DNA of 64,000 bases from DASSBR01 sp035688265. Lineage in GTDB: Bacteria; Pseudomonadota; Gammaproteobacteria; Natronospirales; DASSBR01. The position numbers and the translations under genes are program-made. Within the stretch, counting starts at the first letter, position 1, and each line of letters starts with the position of its first letter. Of the stretch, positions 44,416 to 53,300 are shown piece by piece. Under the pieces are notes generated by a model. It saw only the letters and a program-made list of their open reading frames with translations. It searched no databases and had not been told where the DNA came from. The DNA lies in NCBI GenBank assembly GCA_035688265.1, contig DASSNE010000003.1:1-64000 (forward strand), given 5' to 3'.

Positions 44416-44448
44416 ATCCCCCTCCCAGCGAGGGGGATTTTCTGTTTT
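44416..44448 (+). terminator. Rho-independent terminator after the SlyB-like gene
   Basis: A 9-bp stem ATCCCCCTC/GAGGGGGAT with a five-base loop is followed by TTTCTGTTTT. The rnd promoter lies directly behind it. Confidence 0.88.
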
Positions 44449-44454
44449 GGCCGG

Positions 44455-44460
44455 TATAAT
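44455..44460 (+). promoter_or_regulatory. Consensus -10 box for rnd, leaderless geometry
   Basis: TATAAT is followed by seven bases and the rnd ATG, so transcription would begin at the start codon. The -35 region falls inside the upstream terminator stem and has no recognisable hexamer. Confidence 0.5.
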
Positions 44461-44467
44461 TGACCGG

Positions 44468-45571
44468 ATGGCCGACTTTAAATACATCGACCGCGCCGAC
44501 CAGCTTGCGGAATTCTGCCGTGCTTCGGCCGATTCCGACTGGCTCGGCCTCGACACCGAATTCCTGCGCGAGAAAACCTATTACCCGCTGCTCTGCCTGG
44601 TGCAGATCGCCGGCGAGCACGGTATCGCCTGCATCGATCCGCTTGCGATCGACGACCTCGCGCCGCTGCGGCAACTGCTGCTGGAGCCGCGCCTCGTCAA
44701 GGTGCTGCACGCGGCCCGCCAGGATGTGGAAGTGCTGCACCAGTCCTTGCAAGCGGTTCCGCGACCCGTTTTCGATACCCAGCTGGCGGCCGGGCTGCTG
44801 GGCCATGGCGACCAGATAGGTTACGGCGCACTGGTCGCGGACGTGGCCGGCGTGCAGCTTGCCAAGGCACATACGCGCGCCGACTGGAGCTGCCGCCCGC
44901 TGGATGCCGATGCGCTGGCCTACGCCGCCGACGACGTGCGCTATCTGGGCGAACTGTATCGGCACCTTCGGCAGCGCCTAGACGCGGCCGGGCGGAGCGA
45001 GTGGCTTAACGCGGAAGCCGCCCTGCTCGGTGACCCTGCGCTGTGGCTGCCCGACCCGCAGACCGCCTGGCTGCGTGTGCGCGGCCAAAGTCGGTTGGAA
45101 GACGCGGCCGCGCGAGGCGCGCTGCGGGCGCTCGCGGCCTGGCGCGAACGCCGCGCGATGGACAAGGATCGACCGCGACGCTGGATTCTGAACGACGACA
45201 CCCTGCTCGACCTGGCGGTGCGGATGCCACGGTCGGAAGCTGAACTGCGCGAGGTGGGGGGCCTGGACGGCTTGCTCAAGGCGCGGCAGGGAGCCGCGTT
45301 GCTGGCCGCCATTGCCGAGGGCGCGAACGAGCCGCTGCCGGCGGCGCAAAATGTCGTGCCAAGCAGTGAAGACCGCGCGACCGTTCGTCATCTCGGGAAA
45401 ATGGTGCGTGAGCGCGCCGCTGCCATGAAATTGAGTCCGGCGCTGCTCGCGAACCGCCGCCAACTCGAGCGGCTGGTTCAGGGCGAACGCGATCTGCCGG
45501 TGCTCAAGGGCTGGCGGCGCGAGGTGATCGGCGAAGATCTGCTGGGGGCGGCGACCGCCGAGTCGGCTTAG
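44468..45571 (+). CDS. rnd: Ribonuclease D
   Basis: The 367-residue DEDD exonuclease trims tRNA 3' ends. Exo motifs are LGLDTEFLREKTYYPLL (Exo I), HAARQDVEVL (Exo II) and LAYAADDVRYLGELYRHL (Exo III); HRDC domains follow from about residue 205. The second in-frame ATG is chosen because the first lies inside the promoter. Its stop overlaps the convergent adk-tail stop by 4 bases. Confidence 0.95.
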   Translation: MADFKYIDRADQLAEFCRASADSDWLGLDTEFLREKTYYPLLCLVQIAGEHGIACIDPLAIDDLAPLRQLLLEPRLVKVLHAARQDVEVLHQSLQAVPRPVFDTQLAAGLLGHGDQIGYGALVADVAGVQLAKAHTRADWSCRPLDADALAYAADDVRYLGELYRHLRQRLDAAGRSEWLNAEAALLGDPALWLPDPQTAWLRVRGQSRLEDAAARGALRALAAWRERRAMDKDRPRRWILNDDTLLDLAVRMPRSEAELREVGGLDGLLKARQGAALLAAIAEGANEPLPAAQNVVPSSEDRATVRHLGKMVRERAAAMKLSPALLANRRQLERLVQGERDLPVLKGWRREVIGEDLLGAATAESA

Positions 45572-46665
45572 CGCTTTTTCGCTGCCGGCTTGCGCGGTGA
45601 CGACTGCCTGACGGCCCGCTTCGATGGAACGCGCTTCTTGCTCGCCGTCTTTTTCTTCGGAGCACTCTTCCTTGCCGGCGCTTTTGGGGCAGCCGCCTTC
45701 TTTTTCGTCGGCGCCTTCTTCGTGGCGGCGCGCTTCACCGGCGCTTTCTTCGGCTTCGCCGCTGTACGCGACGAGGCTTTCTTCTTCGCGGCAGCAGCTT
45801 TCTTTGCAACCGGTTTCTTTTTGACCACCTTCTTTGCCGCTGTCTTCTTCGCGCCGGCTTTTTTCGCGAGCACTTTCTTTGCGGGCGCTTTCCTCGCGGG
45901 GGATTTTTTGACGGTCGCCTTTTTTGCCGCCGGCTTCTTCGGGGCCGATGCCACGGGCTTTGCGATAGCCTCATCCGACCGCTGCGCCGGCTCGGCCGCC
46001 GTCTTGCCTGCACCGCTGGTGAGATCCTCGATCAGCCTGATTACCTGGCGCGAAATAACCTTCACGTCGCCGTTGCCGTCCACGCGCCGCAGCCGGTCGC
46101 CGTCGGCGTAGTACTTGATCAGCGGCCGCGTCTGCGCGTCGTACACGCGCAGCCGGTTGGCAATGGTTTCCTCGTTGTCATCGGCTCGATGGCGCAGTTC
46201 CCCGCCGCAACGGTCGCAGCGGCCTTCCAGCTTGGGCGGATTGGTGAACACATTGTAGACGCGCCCGCAGTTCTCGCAGGTGCGCCGGCCCGCGAGCCGC
46301 TGCATCAGCACGTCGATGTCGACCTCGATCAGCAACGCGCCGTCGAGTGGCTTGTGTAGCTGCGACAGCATCGTGTCGAGCGCGTGTGCCTGCGGAATAT
46401 TGCGCGGAAAGCCGTCGAGGATGAAGCCGCGGCTGGCGTCGCGCTTGCGCAGCCGCTCGCCGATGATACCGAGCACCACCTCGTCGGAGACGAGTTGGCC
46501 GGCGTCCATCGCCGCCTTGGCAATTTTGCCGAGCGCGCTGCCCTTCGCCACCGCCGCGCGCAGCAGATCACCGGTCGACACCTGCGGCACCCCGTATTTT
46601 TCGACCAGCAGTTTCGCCTGGGTGCCCTTGCCCGAGCCGGGCGCGCCCAGCAACACGATTCTCAT
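45568..46665 (-). CDS. adk: Adenylate kinase with histone H1-like C-terminal tail
   Basis: The first about 215 residues are a complete adenylate kinase (AMP + ATP to 2 ADP): P-loop GAPGSGKGT (7-15), STGDLLRAAV, ILDGFPRNIPQA and a long LID with a zinc-type Cys4 site (C130, C133, C150, C153). Residues 216-365 form a 150-residue lysine/alanine/proline tail made of PAKK, AAKK and PARK motifs, like bacterial H1 histones. Standard Adk ends near residue 215-218. There is no internal stop or frameshift, so this is one reading frame. The tail probably binds nucleic acid; its role is unknown. Confidence 0.93.
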   Translation of the reverse strand: MRIVLLGAPGSGKGTQAKLLVEKYGVPQVSTGDLLRAAVAKGSALGKIAKAAMDAGQLVSDEVVLGIIGERLRKRDASRGFILDGFPRNIPQAHALDTMLSQLHKPLDGALLIEVDIDVLMQRLAGRRTCENCGRVYNVFTNPPKLEGRCDRCGGELRHRADDNEETIANRLRVYDAQTRPLIKYYADGDRLRRVDGNGDVKVISRQVIRLIEDLTSGAGKTAAEPAQRSDEAIAKPVASAPKKPAAKKATVKKSPARKAPAKKVLAKKAGAKKTAAKKVVKKKPVAKKAAAAKKKASSRTAAKPKKAPVKRAATKKAPTKKKAAAPKAPARKSAPKKKTASKKRVPSKRAVRQSSPRKPAAKKR

Positions 46666-46850
46666 GAGCAATCTCGCTTTTCTTAACGCGAACGAGCCGC
46701 ATAAATTTGGCGTAAACGTACCTTGCGCGCCGACCCGCGTCAACGTCTCGTTAACCGGGCCTTTTCGGACTGAAATGCGCCGCGCTTATCAACGGCGCCA
46801 ACTTAAAATAGGATAGGGGCTTTAACCGCCAAAAATGACGAGTTCGCCAA

Positions 46851-48113
46851 ATGACCAAGAGAAACGCCTTTTATGCCCAGTCCGGCGGTGTGACCGCCGT
46901 TATCAATGCGAGCGCCGCCGGGGTGATCGAAACCGCGCGGCAGCACAAGGACCGGATCGGCAAGGTTTATGCCGGGCGCGACGGGATCATCGGTGCGCTG
47001 ACCGAGGACCTGATCGATACCGGCAAGGAGAGCGCGGCGGCGATCGCTGCATTGAGACATACGCCCGGCGGGGCGTTCGGCTCGTGCCGCTACAAGCTCA
47101 AGCCGTTCGACGAGGATCCGGCCGAGTACGAGCGCCTGCTGGCGGTGTTCAAGGCGCACGACATCGGCTACTTCTTTTATAACGGCGGCGGCGACTCGGC
47201 GGATACCTGCCTCAAGGTCTCGCAGATGGGCAAGAAGACGGGCTACCCGATCCGGGCGATCCACGTGCCGAAGACGGTCGACAACGACTTGGCCGTAACC
47301 GACTGCTCGCCCGGCTTCGGGTCGGTGGCGAAGTACGTGGCGGTGTCGACGCGCGAGACGGCGCTCGATGTCGCCTCGATGGCGCGGACCTCGACCAAAG
47401 TGTTCGTGCTCGAAGTGATGGGCCGCCACGCCGGCTGGATCGCGGCAGCCGCCGGCCTCGCCGGTGAAAAGGAAGGCGACGCACCGCACATCATCCTGTT
47501 CCCGGAAATCACGTTCGACCGGGAGCGCTTCCTGGCGCGCGTCAGGGAATGCGTCGAGCACTACGGCTACTGCGTGATCGTCGCATCCGAAGGCACGCGC
47601 GACGCGGACGGCAACTTCCTTGCCGACGCCGGCACCACCGACGCCTTCGGCCACAAGCAGCTCGGCGGCACCGCACCGGTGCTGGCCGAGATGGTCAAGG
47701 CCGCGCACGGCTACAAGTACCACTGGGCGCTGGCCGACTACCTGCAGCGCTCCGCGCGCCACATCGCCTCCAAAACCGATGTTGAGCAGGCGTACGCGGT
47801 GGGCAAGGCGGCGGTCGAGTTCGCGCTCGCCGGCGACAACGCCGTGATGCCGGCGATAGAGCGCACTTCGGAGAAGCCGTACCGCTGGAAAATCGTCAAG
47901 GCGCCGCTTGCGAAAGTCGCCAACAAGGAAAAAATGATGCCGCGCAAGTACATCTCGCGCGACGGCTTCGGCATCTCGGCCGCGGGGCGCGCCTACCTCG
48001 CGCCGCTGATCAACGGCGAGGACTATCCGCCGTACCGGAACGGCCTGCCGCGTTACGTCACGCTCAAGAACGTCGCGGTGCCGCGAAAATTGCAAGAAGA
48101 ATTCATGGTATAG
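46851..48113 (+). CDS. pfp: PPi-dependent 6-phosphofructokinase
   Basis: The 420-residue PFK uses pyrophosphate instead of ATP for reversible fructose-6-phosphate phosphorylation. The catalytic segment is PKTVDNDL, with lysine where ATP-dependent PFKs have glycine, and the nucleotide loop is GGGDSADT rather than GGDGS. The conserved MGRHAGWIA and F-6-P-binding SEGTRD segments are present. The next gene is a proton-pumping pyrophosphatase, consistent with a PPi-based energy economy. Confidence 0.95.
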   Translation: MTKRNAFYAQSGGVTAVINASAAGVIETARQHKDRIGKVYAGRDGIIGALTEDLIDTGKESAAAIAALRHTPGGAFGSCRYKLKPFDEDPAEYERLLAVFKAHDIGYFFYNGGGDSADTCLKVSQMGKKTGYPIRAIHVPKTVDNDLAVTDCSPGFGSVAKYVAVSTRETALDVASMARTSTKVFVLEVMGRHAGWIAAAAGLAGEKEGDAPHIILFPEITFDRERFLARVRECVEHYGYCVIVASEGTRDADGNFLADAGTTDAFGHKQLGGTAPVLAEMVKAAHGYKYHWALADYLQRSARHIASKTDVEQAYAVGKAAVEFALAGDNAVMPAIERTSEKPYRWKIVKAPLAKVANKEKMMPRKYISRDGFGISAAGRAYLAPLINGEDYPPYRNGLPRYVTLKNVAVPRKLQEEFMV

Positions 48114-48157
48114 TCCGGGGCATTTTACAATCTATTCCTAACCACCAAGGGGCGTTT

Positions 48158-50230
48158 ATGAGTGCTCACGCAGGTTTGTGGATTGCGCTGGGGTGCGCAG
48201 TATTGGCCATTGTGTACGGGGCGGTTTCGGTCAGCTGGATTCTGAAACAGCCCGCCGGCAGCCAGCGTATGCAGGAGATTGCCGGCGCCATTCAGGAGGG
48301 TGCGCAGGCGTATCTCAACCGGCAATACCGCGCGGTGGCAATTGTCGGCGTGGTGCTCTTCCTGATCCTCGGCTTCGGTCTCGAATGGTGGACGGCGCTG
48401 GGCTTCGCGATCGGCTCGATCTTCTCGGCCGCCGCCGGCTACATCGGCATGAACATTTCCGTGCGCGCCAACGTGCGCACCGCGCAGGCCGCGCATGACG
48501 GCATCAACCCGGCGCTCAAGGTCGCGTTCCGCGGCGGCAGCATCACCGGCCTGCTGGTCGCGGGCCTGGGCCTGCTTGGGGTCGCCGGCTTTTATGCCAT
48601 CCTGCACTACTTCGGCCCGCGCGACGCCAGCGGCACCGCCCTGATCGAACCGCTGGTCGGCCTCGCCTTCGGCGGTTCGCTGATCTCGATCTTCGCCCGC
48701 CTCGGCGGCGGCATCTTCACCAAGGGCGCCGACGTCGGCGCGGACTTGGTCGGCAAGGTTGAAGCCGGCATCCCCGAAGACGACCCGCGCAACCCCGCGG
48801 TAATCGCCGACAACGTCGGCGATAACGTCGGCGACTGCGCCGGCATGGCCGCCGACCTCTTCGAGACCTATGCCGTGACGGTCGTCGCGACGATGCTGCT
48901 CGGCCAGTTGTTCGCGCAGACCCTTGGCCCGAACGCGGTGCTCTACCCGCTGGTGCTCGGCGGCGCGTCCATTATCGCCTCCGTCATCGGCACGTTCTTC
49001 GTCCGCGCTCGCGAGGGCGGCAAGATCATGGGCGCGCTGTACAAGGGGCTGATCGTCTCGGGCATCCTCGCCGCGGTGATGTTCTACTTCATCACGCAGT
49101 GGATGATGACCGCGTCGACCGGCTATTCGATCTGGGAATTCTTCGGCGCCGCGCTGATCGGCCTGGGCCTCACCGCCGCACTGGTCGTGATTACCGAGTA
49201 CTACACCGGCACTGAATACAAGCCGGTGCGCCACATCGCGGAAGCCTCGACCACCGGCCATGCAACCAACATCATTGCCGGCCTCGCAGTATCGATGAAG
49301 GCGACCGCGCTGCCGGTGATCGCGATCTGCGCGAGCATCTGGGGCGGCTATGCGCTCGCCGGCCTGTACGGCATCGGCATCGCCGTCACGACGATGCTGT
49401 CGATGACCGGCATGATCGTCGCGCTCGACGCCTTCGGCCCGATCACCGACAACGCCGGCGGCATCGCCGAAATGGCCGATCTGCCGGCCGAAGTGCGCGG
49501 TCGCACCGATCCGCTCGATGCGGTCGGCAACACAACCAAGGCCGTCACCAAGGGTTACGCGATCGGCTCAGCCGGTCTGGCCTCGCTGGTGCTGTTCGCC
49601 GACTACGTGCATGAGCTGAAAGCCCACTTCACCGGCCTCGGCGTGGGCGCCGAACAACTCGACAAGCTGACCACGTTCGTGTTGTCCGATCCGGACGTGA
49701 TCATCGGCCTCATCATCGGCGGCCTGATCCCGTACCTGTTCGCGTCGCTCGCGATGGAAGCGGTCGGCCGTGCGGCCGGCGGCATCGTCAATGAAGTGCG
49801 CCGCCAGTTCCGCGAGATCAAGGGCATCATGACCGGCGAAACCCGGCCGGACTATTCGCGCGCGGTCGACATGCTGACCAAGTCGGCGATCAGGGAAATG
49901 ATCATTCCGTCGCTGTTGCCGATCATCGCGCCGATCCTGGTCGGCGAGATCCTCGGCGCCCGCGCCCTGGGCGGCATGCTGCTCGGCACCATCATCACCG
50001 GTCTGTTCGTGGCCATTTCGATGACCACCGGCGGCGGCGCCTGGGATAACGCCAAGAAATACGTCGAGGACGGCAACTTCGGCGGCAAGGGGTCGGAAGC
50101 GCATCACGCGGCCGTCACCGGCGACACCGTCGGCGATCCGTACAAGGACACGGCGGGGCCGGCCATCAACCCGCTGATCAAGATCATCAACATCGTGGCG
50201 ATCCTGATTATTCCGTTGCTGCATTTTTAA
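48158..50230 (+). CDS. hppA: K+-insensitive pyrophosphate-energised proton pump
   Basis: The 690-residue protein with about 16 membrane helices couples PPi hydrolysis to proton translocation. The catalytic region is KGADVGADLVGKVEAGIPEDDPRNP, followed by DNVGDNVGDCAGMAADLFE. The GNTTKAVTKGYAIGSA segment carries the lysine and threonine that mark the K+-independent class. AAGGGGCG precedes the ATG. It lies 44 bases after pfp, so both probably form one operon. Confidence 0.97.
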   Translation: MSAHAGLWIALGCAVLAIVYGAVSVSWILKQPAGSQRMQEIAGAIQEGAQAYLNRQYRAVAIVGVVLFLILGFGLEWWTALGFAIGSIFSAAAGYIGMNISVRANVRTAQAAHDGINPALKVAFRGGSITGLLVAGLGLLGVAGFYAILHYFGPRDASGTALIEPLVGLAFGGSLISIFARLGGGIFTKGADVGADLVGKVEAGIPEDDPRNPAVIADNVGDNVGDCAGMAADLFETYAVTVVATMLLGQLFAQTLGPNAVLYPLVLGGASIIASVIGTFFVRAREGGKIMGALYKGLIVSGILAAVMFYFITQWMMTASTGYSIWEFFGAALIGLGLTAALVVITEYYTGTEYKPVRHIAEASTTGHATNIIAGLAVSMKATALPVIAICASIWGGYALAGLYGIGIAVTTMLSMTGMIVALDAFGPITDNAGGIAEMADLPAEVRGRTDPLDAVGNTTKAVTKGYAIGSAGLASLVLFADYVHELKAHFTGLGVGAEQLDKLTTFVLSDPDVIIGLIIGGLIPYLFASLAMEAVGRAAGGIVNEVRRQFREIKGIMTGETRPDYSRAVDMLTKSAIREMIIPSLLPIIAPILVGEILGARALGGMLLGTIITGLFVAISMTTGGGAWDNAKKYVEDGNFGGKGSEAHHAAVTGDTVGDPYKDTAGPAINPLIKIINIVAILIIPLLHF

Positions 50231-50308
50231 AAGCGGGATCGGTTGGCTGCTGATAGGTCGTCGCGAGGGGCGGTGAGGTAGCTTCTTCCGAAAGGACCCA
50301 CAAAATAA

Positions 50309-50347
50309 CTCTCCCCCCTCGGCCGCAGAGCAGCCGAAGAGGGAGAG
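50309..50347 (-). terminator. Probable terminator for the secreted multidomain gene
   Basis: CTCTCCC (50309 on) pairs with GGGAGAG (to 50347), with an inner TCGGC/GCCGA stem. On the minus strand the hairpin is followed by TTATTTTG. On the plus strand no T-run follows, so hppA itself has no clear intrinsic terminator here. Confidence 0.6.
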
Positions 50348-50362
50348 CCGGAGGAACACGTT

Positions 50363-53300
50363 CTAGTCTTCTTCCCCTTGTTGGTATTTGATCTGCGGCG
50401 TGGCGGCAGTCCAGATTTTGGCGGGTGCTGAACCCAGGTTGACCAACTGGACCACGTAGACGCCAGGGACTACTGCCGATGTCTCGAACGCGGCCGTGCC
50501 GTCGGGCGCGGAGTTCACGGTACCGACGATGCTACCGTGGGGATCGAGTACCAGCAGCTTGAACGGGACGTTGTTCGCCGATTCGGCCACTACCGATATG
50601 CCGGTGGCGATGCGCGGCACCATCAATTGGGCCGTGCTCGGCTGTCCGGTGGCGACCGTAGCGGTCTGAGCTGTCGTGTCACCGGGCTCCGTCGCCGGCT
50701 GCGCATCGGAACTTGCGCCCGCGATGCGGAACCGGTCCACGTAGGCGGCGCCGGTCACGTTGCGCAGCTCGATCGTGTGGCTGCCCTGCCCGCTCACGCT
50801 GAACTCGGTGGTCGCGCCGAACGCGGGCTGGTGCATTGAGCCGGAGCCGCCGCGATAGCTGATCGTGCGGACGAACTGGCCGTCGATGTAGACGTCGGCG
50901 CTGCCGCCCTTGGTGCTGGTGGCGTAGGCGTACTGGATAGTGCCTTCGCTCGATCCGAGGTCGAACGTCAGGCTCATGCCATGCTGGCCGCTCTTGGCCG
51001 CCAGCAGGTCGAAATGCCCCGCCGTCGCATCGCTGTCCTGCACATTTTGCCAGCCATTGCTGTAGGCGATATGCGAGTCGTTGTCCTCGAAGGCGGTTCG
51101 CGCCGCGATGCCGACAAGGGCCGCGTTTTTGCTCGTCGCGCCATGGGTGTCGGTGACGGTGAGCGTGGCGCGATAGTCGCCGGCGGTCTTGTAGGTATGC
51201 GTCGCGGTCGGCGTCGACGTCGTAACAGGCGTGCTGCCGTCGCCGAAGTCGTAGGTGTAGCTCGCCACCGAGTCGCCGCTGTCGGGATCATGGGAGCCCG
51301 ATGCGTCGAACGTCACGTCGACCGGCGTATTGCCGCCCGTCGGCTCGGCAGTCAACACCGCCAGCGGCGGGTTGTTGGGCGCGCACTGGTCGTTGCTGCT
51401 GACGGTGTAGCTGCCCTGGTAGGCGAGGCCGTCCGGCATCTCGTCGACGGTTTCGCCGAGACCTGTGACCGGTGTGTTCACCGACTGCACGACCGCCGCG
51501 TTGAAGCCGCCGATCGTGTCACCGGCCTGCAGGCCGAGGTCGGCAATCGGCACGATGATCACGATGACGCCGTTGGCGGCGTCGTAGAAGCTCGATGGGT
51601 CGGCGGGTTTCTCGCTGCCGGCCTGCACAAAGCGTCCATCCGTCGTGCCGCTCGAATTCGGTGAGGCAACGTAAGATTCGAACTGCGGTGTAGCCGACGT
51701 CGTCGAGAGCTGCGGATAGAACATCCGCACACCGTGGATCGTGCCGTCCGGTGTCTTGAACGACACGTACCAGTACGAGCCCGGCAACTGCAGCGTTTGC
51801 CCCGGATCAGTGTTGATCTGGAAGCGCAGCTTGGTGGTGCCGTCCGCCTGGTACGGCTGCGACACCTGCAACGACTTCATGTCGGTGCCGGCCGTGCCGG
51901 TCAGGCTGTCGCCGCTGGCATCGACCAGCAGGGTCGGACCCGGCGCCTTGCACGGATCGGCCGTCCGGCTGACGGTCACCTGCAGGCCCACTTCGTTACT
52001 GGCCGGGCCGGAGCCTTCGGCATTGGTCGCGACGATCTTGTAGTAGTACGTCGGCACCGTGGCGTCCACGCTCGCATCTTCGTACTGCGTCTTGTCGCCG
52101 CTGACGGTCGCGATCTGCGTCTCGCCGCCGGGGCTCGTGCCGCGGTAGATCGCGTAGGCGGCGATGTCGGAGCCGCCATTGTCCGGGGCGTTCCAGGTCA
52201 GATCGGTTCTGGCCGCGGTGCGCGTGCCCTGGAGATAAGGCTGCGCCGGTGCCGCGGGTTCGACCGGGTCGAACTTCGCCAGCAGCGGCTTCCCGCCGGT
52301 CTGGCGGGCGACACGCTGATAGGCGACAAAGTCGTTCTTGACGCCGCCGCCCTGGATGCAGGTGTCGGTGACGCAGCCGTCGTCGTAACCGAACAGCACG
52401 TTGCCGTGGTTGTCCATCGTCACTTCGTTGAAGTCCAGCAGGTTGCGGTTCAGATTGCCGCCGCCGCTGTTCCAGATGCCGCCGTGACCCTGCACCGGGT
52501 CGTTCGGCGTCGCGTTGACGGTAGTCCAGGTCTTGCCGCCGTCGTAGGTGGTGGCGATGAACAGGTACCAGTTCCCGGGATAGTCCAGCGACTCGTGGTT
52601 GCCGGCGACGTTGCTGCCGAGGAATCCGCACGCGGCGCGCCCCGGCGAGCCGGCGATGGCCTCCGGGAAGTCGGCCATGATGACGCCGACCGGCGCGCCG
52701 ATGTCCGTATTGTTAACCCAGGTCTGGCCGTGGTCGTGGCTGACGGCCACGTGCACGTGATGCTCCGGGCCCTGCCCGTCGACATAGCATTCGTACACGG
52801 TATTGGCCTGGTCGATCGCGATCGATGGGTCGGTCGACCCGCCTTCGAACGACTGGCTCCCCGGGATAATGAAATCGGTCCAGGTCAGGCCGGCATCAAG
52901 GCTGACGACGCCGCCCTGACCCGTGCCGCAGAAGGCCGTGGGCACGTAGACCGCGCCATCCGGGCCGACTTTGGCATGGCCGTGCAGACCGCTGCAGGCG
53001 GTGATGCCGTTGCCGAGGTAAATCGGCACGCCCGGGCCGAAGCTGACGCCGCCGTCGTCGCTGCGCTGGCACATCGCCGGCCCGACGATGTCCTGCGAGC
53101 AATAGTAAACGGCGTTCGGGTACAGCGGGTTCGGCACCGGGAGCAGACTCGGGTATGGGCCGGAGGCGATGGTCTCGTGATCCGCCCCGCCATTGGGCGG
53201 CGACGCGGAAGCCTGGATCCAGCTCGCACCGTCGTCGTCGCTGTAGGCGAACAGCACATTGGCGCCGGTGGTGAGATTGGATATGAACGTGCGCCCGGTG

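Noticed and set aside
43868..44965. Upstream extension of mpl on the minus strand
   Set aside because: It covers a well-supported plus-strand lipoprotein, terminator and rnd start, and Mpl has its normal length from the GTG at 43867.
45780..46010. Frameshift artefact creating the adk tail
   Set aside because: The tail continues in the same frame to a normal stop, is lysine/alanine-rich throughout and shares composition with a separate gene; a frameshift would not give a uniform H1-like composition.
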